From: Ganoderma boninense
Taxonomy: Eukaryota > Basidiomycota > Agaricomycetes > Polyporales > Polyporaceae
Length of the DNA stretch: 64,000 bases
Assembly (NCBI GenBank): GCA_002900995.3
Contig: CM035314.1
Span: 527,252 to 591,251, forward strand
Direction of reading: 5' to 3'
The position numbers and the translations under genes are program-made. The notes under the pieces were generated by a model. It was not told where the DNA came from. It saw only the letters and a list, made by a program, of their open reading frames with translations, and made no database searches. This document shows, in pieces, positions 57,985-64,000 of the stretch (within the stretch, counting starts at the first letter, position 1; every line of letters starts with the position of its first letter).

Positions 57985-58112
57985 CCTCCGCGCTCAAGCG
58001 CTCTCAACTTGCACCACGGACGCCGCGATCAATGGAAGGATTTGCAATTTTCGAAAACTTATGATGGATGCTTGCAGGAATGCTCGAGACTTACGACAAG
58101 GATAATCATCAA
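57985..58112 (-). repeat. kinase spacer module, copy 3 (inverted)
   Basis: The minus strand reads ATCCTTGTCGTAAGTCTC, then GAGCATTCCTGCAAGCATCC, then GAGCGCTTGAGCGCGGAGG, matching the order in copies 1 and 2. Confidence 0.65.
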
Positions 58113-58323
58113 TCATTTTTCCATAGTACAAGCCAGCTTGACCCTGCGGACAGCCGCACACGATTGAAACTTGAAGGGCCGAGTCGACAATGCCAGCACA
58201 TACACAGGTAAGAAGTACATCAGAGTACAAACAGAGTACGTATAGGTGGGAGTTGATCCAGACACGGTGTAAAAAAGGAATCTTGACAAAAGGAAGGTGG
58301 GCCATGGAGCTATTAACACTGGC

Positions 58324-58760
58324 CTACGGCGACTCGTCCTTGCGGCTGAAGCCCATGCTGTGGACCGTGCACCTCTGCGGTGTTTTTGGCTGGCGCGGGG
58401 CAACAAGGAACATAGGCGGCACGGAAGCAGGCATCTTCATGCGCCTCCTCTTGCTCTCGGTGGCCTTTGACCGACGCTTCGGGAAGTGGCCAGTCATCGG
58501 CTTTCATCCGGACGGGATCTGGTCCTCCGCCTTCTGCTCAGGCCACTCTGCGCACAGCGCCATGCCAAGGGCGTACACCATGCTGTTGTGGGACTGGAGT
58601 TGCTCTGCCAACTCCCTCACCTTATCTGAGGGCGACTCGACCGTCTTCGCAGGCCGCGTGAGGGGCGCGCGTCCGGCGAGGACCTTCAAGACGCCACCGA
58701 AGAGCTGCTCAGGGGGCGAGCCAGGAGTATCGGCCGTTCCTTCTTCGCAGCTTCCACCTT
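58324..58760 (-). pseudogene. out-of-frame C-terminal tail of kinase F
   Basis: This minus-strand segment matches the tail of kinase B but is out of frame with the rest of F. It reads VLKVLAGR, then SPSDKVRELAEQLQSHNSM, then CAEWPEQKAEDQIPSG. It then meets TGA at 58506-58504 where kinase B has the Trp codon of NGWKPM. Matching sequence (KPMTGHFP) continues to a TAG at 58326-58324, equivalent to the stop of kinase B. Confidence 0.75.
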
Positions 58761-60880
58761 GTCCTCGTACGCCTGGATCATGTATCGCGCCTTGAACCAA
58801 GACATCATCTGTGCTAACAGGCCATCAAGGGGGTTCTGGAAACGGATGAGGGTCTTGGCACCGATGCGAAGGATGCCGCGCTCGATGGTCGAGCGCTTCG
58901 TATCACCGCAGATGTAAAGGCTGTCCTCGTACCCGGAGAAGTCGAAATATCGGTCGAGGAAGTTAGCGACTGTTGACCCGCTGCAGTTCGAACTTTTGAC
59001 ATAGCGGAGGGTGTAGTAGAGGAGGACGTGGAAGAAGGATTCAATCTCGTCTGCGATACCGATGCGTAGCCGGCCAGGAGTGAGTAGCGCGACGGAGAGG
59101 TACTGCCAGGTTCCCTGAACGCGACAGGCATTATGAGTTAATGAGCGGTTCGAAGGAAAGCCATTGCACTCACTGTTTGCACTGGTTGTCGAGCTGACCG
59201 AACTTCCCTGTCGTCCCTCTGGAACGGTTTCGATAGCTCCCAATCAGCGAGGATGCCCCCCCATCTCAGCAAGGGCTGGTCATGCTGGTTTGTGTCGAGA
59301 CATGGATACATGAGCATGTTGCCCGAGCTGATATCGCGGTGGAGCAAAGGTCGTTCAGGCATAGTAGCGGCCTGCTCATGAGCTGCATTTCCGTGTCAGT
59401 ATCAGTGCACAAGGAATCGGCACATAAGACACTCACCTATCACGCAATCGAAGACGACCTGGACAAGCTGTCGAGGGTACTGGAAACGATCGAGAGGCAG
59501 CCCGACCTCCTCGACGACGAGGCGATAGTGCCGGTGGAGCCGCAAGGGGCAGATGTCGGCCTCTGTGTCAATCCCATTGTCGTCGTCGGAATCCTCCCTC
59601 TGGCGCTTCTTCCCCTTGGACGACGAGGGGTCGACGAGGTTGTGCTCGGAGCCAGAACCATTCGAAACGGAGCTCGTCTCGGAGCCGTCGAGATCATGCT
59701 GCCGCTCCCACCAGGCGGGCGTCTCCGTCCTCTGGTCGCCAATGTCCCCGTGGCAGAGCATCGTCGGCACGTTGATGACCTTGGCCTTGTTCAAACCCGC
59801 GAGGATCTCGCCCTCTCGTTCGACGAGCTCGTAATCGGAGCGCCACGCGTCCTTCAGCCACCTGAACTTCTTCGTCTCGCAGTCCAACGCGACATACCCG
59901 CGCGTCCCTCGTCCGACCATACCCTTCGCACGGAACGCCGGCTTGCCGATCAAGAAGTCGCGGAAGGTCTTCTCTGACTCGGGCTTCTCCTCGCTGGGCA
60001 CGTCGACGGGAACCTTGACGCGATACCGCGGCCATTCAGGGGCGAGCGAGTCTTCAAACATCTGACGAACGTACTCGAACTCACCCGCGGGTAGCCTCCC
60101 GTCATTGAGTGGGCGCTCCAAGTGACTGACGGTGTTGCGGTTGTATGCAGCGTTGAACATGGTAGCGTAGTCGTCGTCGTCGTCATAGACACGGGTGGTG
60201 GTAGGGTCGAAGCCAAGCTGAGCGGCAGAGCAATGGCCGATGCACCAGAGGGCGTCACAGAGGAACCGCCAGTCCTCGACGTAGTCGAACGAATGCGTGA
60301 CCACGGCACCAGAGCGATCCCAGCGAATGAATTGAGCACGAGAGCCGACGACGACGAGCATGAAGAGCGCGACGCGCTGCTGCACAGCAAATAGACAGTC
60401 GGCATAGGCCATCATCTTGGCTGGAACATCCACGTCGTTGACCTCAGATTTCTCGAACCAGACGGGCATGACTTGGTCAGCCCAGCTGCGTTGCGCGTTC
60501 TTAGTCTGACCTGCGTCACGGTGAAAGTAAAGCGCCACGGAGTCGACTTCCTTCCAGCGGCGTCTCGGAGCTAACTGAGCTGGAGGTTCGCCGCATCGGC
60601 AGATTTCAAGACCGGGCACGAGATTCTTGCTGTTCAATACGCTTGTCTATTAACAAAATCAGCACGGTACAGGGTTGGAACAAGCGGTCGTACTTACGAC
60701 GGTGACACGAAGTTGGGATTCAGTCGGGGCTTCACCATAGCCAGCAGCCAGCAGCAGGTCGGCAAAGGGATTGATGTCGCTCTGGGACACACCCTGTTTG
60801 AGACGCTGATCGCTGGAGGTCGCAAAGAAAGCATCGCAGAAGTCGTGCGGCTCGACAAAGACGGCCGCCCAGGGTGACAT
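58686..60880 (-). CDS. FunK1 fungal protein kinase F (type 2), C-terminally truncated
   Basis: Four minus-strand exons (60880-60698, 60646-59437, 59382-59174, 59114-58686) give 676 residues. The type 2 N-terminal module (MSPWAAVFVEPHDFC...GEAPTESQLRVTV) and the whole kinase core are intact: FRWLKDAWR, HRDISSGNMLMYP, ILADWELSK, GTWQYLSVALL, DEIESFFHVLLYY. After KVEAAKKE the frame departs from kinase B, because a deletion shifts it, and ends 20 residues later (ARPLSSSSVAS). The lost tail is still visible downstream out of frame and has its own nonsense change. Whether the truncated kinase works is unknown. It is the inverted near-duplicate of kinase B, including about 200 bp of promoter. Confidence 0.82.
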
Positions 60881-61428
60881 GTGGTTGACTGCAATTTGCG
60901 GTGAACAGTACTTGCGGGCCGGGGCTGTTTCTAGTTAAAATGCTGAGAGTGGGGCGGGTAGAACACCTGATTTCAGGTTCTGCAAAAAGGTAAATGCAAA
61001 TGCAGCCGTAGGAGGCAGCAACGTACCAGAATGGTGGTATCGTCGCTGGACGGTGGTCGTTCAAGTTCAAGTGATCACGGTCCAAAGCGCCCAGTTTAGT
61101 GACGCCCATGCGCATCGGACGGCGCGTAACGAGCATCAGAGAAATTCCTTGTGTTCAACTTCTTCATGCTCGCTTATTGCTCTTACAAGTCTGGGGATAC
61201 GTGAGGGTCACAATCCCTTCCATTGGAGGGCCACGCGTGTACCACAACGGGGTATGTATATATCACAGGCTATAGACTCCGACGAAGTTATGGTACAACT
61301 GACCAAGTATGCTATGCACAACGCCTCGCAGCTCGCGAGTGAAGAGTACAGAAAGACAATCATTCAACGGAGCGCAGAAGAACTGACATAGAAACCGACG
61401 CTATCTCAGAGCCGAGGGCAACTACGCG
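60881..61428. promoter_or_regulatory. promoter of kinase F and 3' flank of kinase G
   Basis: About 200 bp next to the kinase F start are an inverted near-copy of the kinase B promoter (ACCTGATTTCAGGTTCTG and CTAGTTAAAATGCTGA match in order). The shared element lies at 61048-61070, minus strand: TTGAACTTGAACGACCACC, exactly the kinase B version. The rest shows no gene. Confidence 0.7.
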
Positions 61429-64000
61429 CTAGTTCCGCGAGCGAAGAGACATCGTATGCTGGTTCGGCGCGGGAGCAGCACGTTTCGACGCCTTAGCACC
61501 GCGGAGGGGCCGGCCGGAGCCGCGCTTGGAGCCTGACGTCTTGGAAGGTTGGAGAGGGACGGACGCGAAGGAAGAGCTACGGAGCGCCTCCGGGAAGCTG
61601 CTCGTCTTCTGCGCCTTGCGCCGTGATGCCTTCTCAGCTAAGTGCACGGGTGGACCGAGCTTCTTCGATGACTTCCAAGCGGGAGACACGCGGTCGCCCT
61701 TCCAAGCAGAGCCCTTGCTCCATCCCTTCGAGTGCATGGCAGAGCGGACGACACGAAGGAAGAGGTCGTGGTCTGAGACGTCCTTGGCAAGAGTAAGCTC
61801 CTCTTGAGTGGGCGGCTTGACCGATTGGTCCGTCTCCTTGCTCGCCGACGGAGCGTCTTGGTCATGTGCGAGATGAGGATCGGCAAGGAAAATGTCTGCG
61901 TCGTCCCAGGCATCGGCGGCTGAACCCTGAGAGGGAGGTGCAAGGATAGCGGTCTTGTCGGAGGTACCTCGGCGCTGTTCATGTTCGTATGTCGCGATCT
62001 TGTAGTGCGCCGAGAGTGACCTCAAGAGGCTGCCGACCAGGTCGTTCATGGGTGCCGCAGCGAACAACAACTTTTGCTGGTTGTTCAACTCGATCTCTGC
62101 GAGTTTCACAGCAGATTTCTTCTTATCTCCGACGTAGTATGCGCCCTGGTAAAGAGCGTAACAGTCAAAGAAGTCTTCCAGGAATGTGGCGACATCTTCG
62201 CAATTGGAGTCCACGTAGCGGATGGCGTTGTAGAGAATGACATAGAAGAAGGCCTCGAGGTCATCGCACAACTCGACAACTTTGGAGTCGGTCGTTAAGA
62301 GACCGTAGGACATGAACTGCCAGGTTCCCTATCACACGTCTCAGTAAATACATGCCGCATTAGAGCACGATAAAACGTACCGTTCGTTCCGGTTGGCGCC
62401 TCCCAGGGGACTCGTCAATTCTCTTCGACAACTCCCAATCAGTGAGCAGGCCAACCCAACGCAAGACTCGTCTGCCATCTTGGAGGTTCTCAACTCTGGG
62501 ACAGACAAGTATGTTTCCTGCGCTGATGTCGCGGTGTAGGATACCGAGGTTGTATGCCTGCTGATGCGCTATAAAATGATTCAGCGAGTTGCAAAAATGT
62601 AGATAAGCAAGAGAACATACCTTTTACACAGTCGACAATGGTCGACAGCAGCTTCCGCTCATTGCCAACGGCACTCAGAGGTTTGCCTACCTCTTCGACG
62701 ACGAAGCGGTAGTGTACGTGACATCGCAGTGGACAGCCAGCATGCGCGTCGCTATCGTCCTCGGGCTCGCGATCGGAAGCTTCAACGTCTGACTCAGTGC
62801 TCTTGCGCTTCAAACTCCCCGAGTCCAAGGGGACAGCATCCGCAGAGGGAGACGAGGACGAAGATGACGAGGAGTGCTTGTGCTCCCAACACTGAGGGGT
62901 CATCGTCTCTTGGACAGACTCGCCAACATCTCCATGACAGAGAAGAGTAGGGACATATGAGACCTGGTTCTCGTTGAGGTCAGCGAGGATGTCGCCCTCC
63001 GGCCGTACACCGTCATACTTCATCCGCCAGGCATCCTTCAGGAAGACGAAGCGGTCCACTCGAGGTTTGCGGCCCTTCGACGACGTCGGATCGTACTCGA
63101 GGGCGATGTATCCCCGAGTTCCGCGCCCTGCCAAACCCTTCGCCTGGAAGATAGGCTTGCCGATGAGGAAGTAGCGGACCTTGTCCTTCCCAGGAACTGT
63201 GACTTTGTATCGGGGATAGGCTTTGTCGTCGACGGTCTCCTTGAAGGCATCCCGGACGTACTTGAACGTGAAGGGCTCCGTAAGCTCCTTCTCGTCGAGG
63301 ATGCGCTCCTTGTCGTCAACATCGTTGGGGTTGGATTCGGCAGCGGCGGACATCCGCTTCCACTCGGTGTTGGTGTGACGGAGGCGAACCGCAGACGGGT
63401 CCATGCCAAGCATCTCCGGGGCAAAGCGATGGGCCAGGGAGATCCGCCAGAGAACGTCGCAGAAAATCTCCCAGTCGTCAACATAGTCGACAGCCTCCGA
63501 GACCACGACGCCTGAGCGGTCCCAGCGCAAGATACGGAATTTGCGGCCGATGATGACGAACATGAAGAGGAAGAGGCGTTGCTGAATGATCATGACGAGC
63601 TCAGCGTAATGTGTGACCTGACCGCGGACCTTCTTGCGGGAAGTTGCATCCGCGTTGCCGCTCTTCTTCTTCTCGTCGAAGGGATCCAGGTCGTACTTGA
63701 ACTCGATTGGCACCCCTTGGTCCGCCCATTGAGGCTTGCCACTTGAGACGTCCGCCTTCTGGTCGAACAGGGCAGCATCGATCTTCTGGCCATCGGGGTC
63801 AAGACCGCGAGGATCGGGCCGGGACTCGCAGTGGGCGGCCTTGCAACCCGGGACGAGCTTGTGATCGTTAATGGCCTGGAGCTGCGTCTCGGGTTAAATA
63901 TTGGACCTGTGGTGAAAGAGAAGGGACTCACCAGGGCGATGGATATATCCAACTCGGACATGTTCTTGGCATCGTCGAGGGCGGTGAAAGGATTCTTACG
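61429..64000 (-). CDS. FunK1 fungal protein kinase G (type 3), 5' end beyond window
   Basis: Minus-strand exons 64000-63932 (partial), 63881-62621, 62568-62381 and 62328-61429 join in frame, giving 805 residues without the true start. The core is intact: RKFRILRWDRSGVVV, FVFLKDAWR, HRDISAGNILVCP, LLTDWELSK, GTWQFMSYGLL, DDLEAFFYVILYN. The interlobe linker is a Ser run followed by acidic residues. The tail is basic and ends MSLRSRN, as in kinase D. It differs from types 1 and 2 in CPLRCHVHYRFVV and in lacking the MSGPV or WAAVFVEP N-termini in the visible part. It is the intact counterpart of pseudogene D. Confidence 0.88.

Overview
This window is nuclear DNA from a filamentous basidiomycete, most likely an Agaricomycete (mushroom or polypore lineage). 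Genes carry many short GT-AG introns of about 45-130 nt. The gene content fits too: a WSC-domain copper radical oxidase, a DUF6914-type protein, a WOPR (Gti1/Pac2) regulator and an expanded family of FunK1 fungal protein kinases. Family names come from recognising motifs by eye; no database was searched.

Layout. 0-34 kb is mostly single-copy genes: a tRNA-Gly(CCC); a small membrane protein with a 1.07-kb intron; a 649-residue Ser/Pro-rich protein; a relic of an HNH gene; a DUF6914-like gene; the mRNA-export scaffold SAC3, head to head with an LCHN/DENND11-like gene; an HNH-nuclease-like gene; a copper radical oxidase with four WSC domains whose intron holds a 1.28-kb transposon-like insert; a weakly resolved stretch (24.5-27.0 kb); a gene-poor stretch (27-30 kb); and a cytochrome P450 broken by one in-frame stop. 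A tRNA-Phe(GAA) marks the boundary at 33.8 kb.

34.5-64 kb is a cluster of seven FunK1 kinase genes of three sequence types: type 1 (A, C), type 2 (B, E, F) and type 3 (D, G). The plus-strand order is A, B, C, D, E. After a 7-kb spacer holding the WOPR regulator, F and G follow on the minus strand, so D-E and F-G form a large imperfect inverted repeat. A, B, C and E look intact and G is intact as far as the window shows. D has two frameshifts, and F has lost its C-terminal tail.

How the parts relate. The kinases share a promoter element (core ACGGCCACC preceded by TTGAAC-like half-sites), so they may be co-regulated. Duplicated flanks, including a leftover tRNA-Phe 3' end, show how the cluster grew. 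SAC3 and the LCHN-like gene share a 393-bp divergent promoter. The copper radical oxidase is a secreted enzyme that makes hydrogen peroxide.
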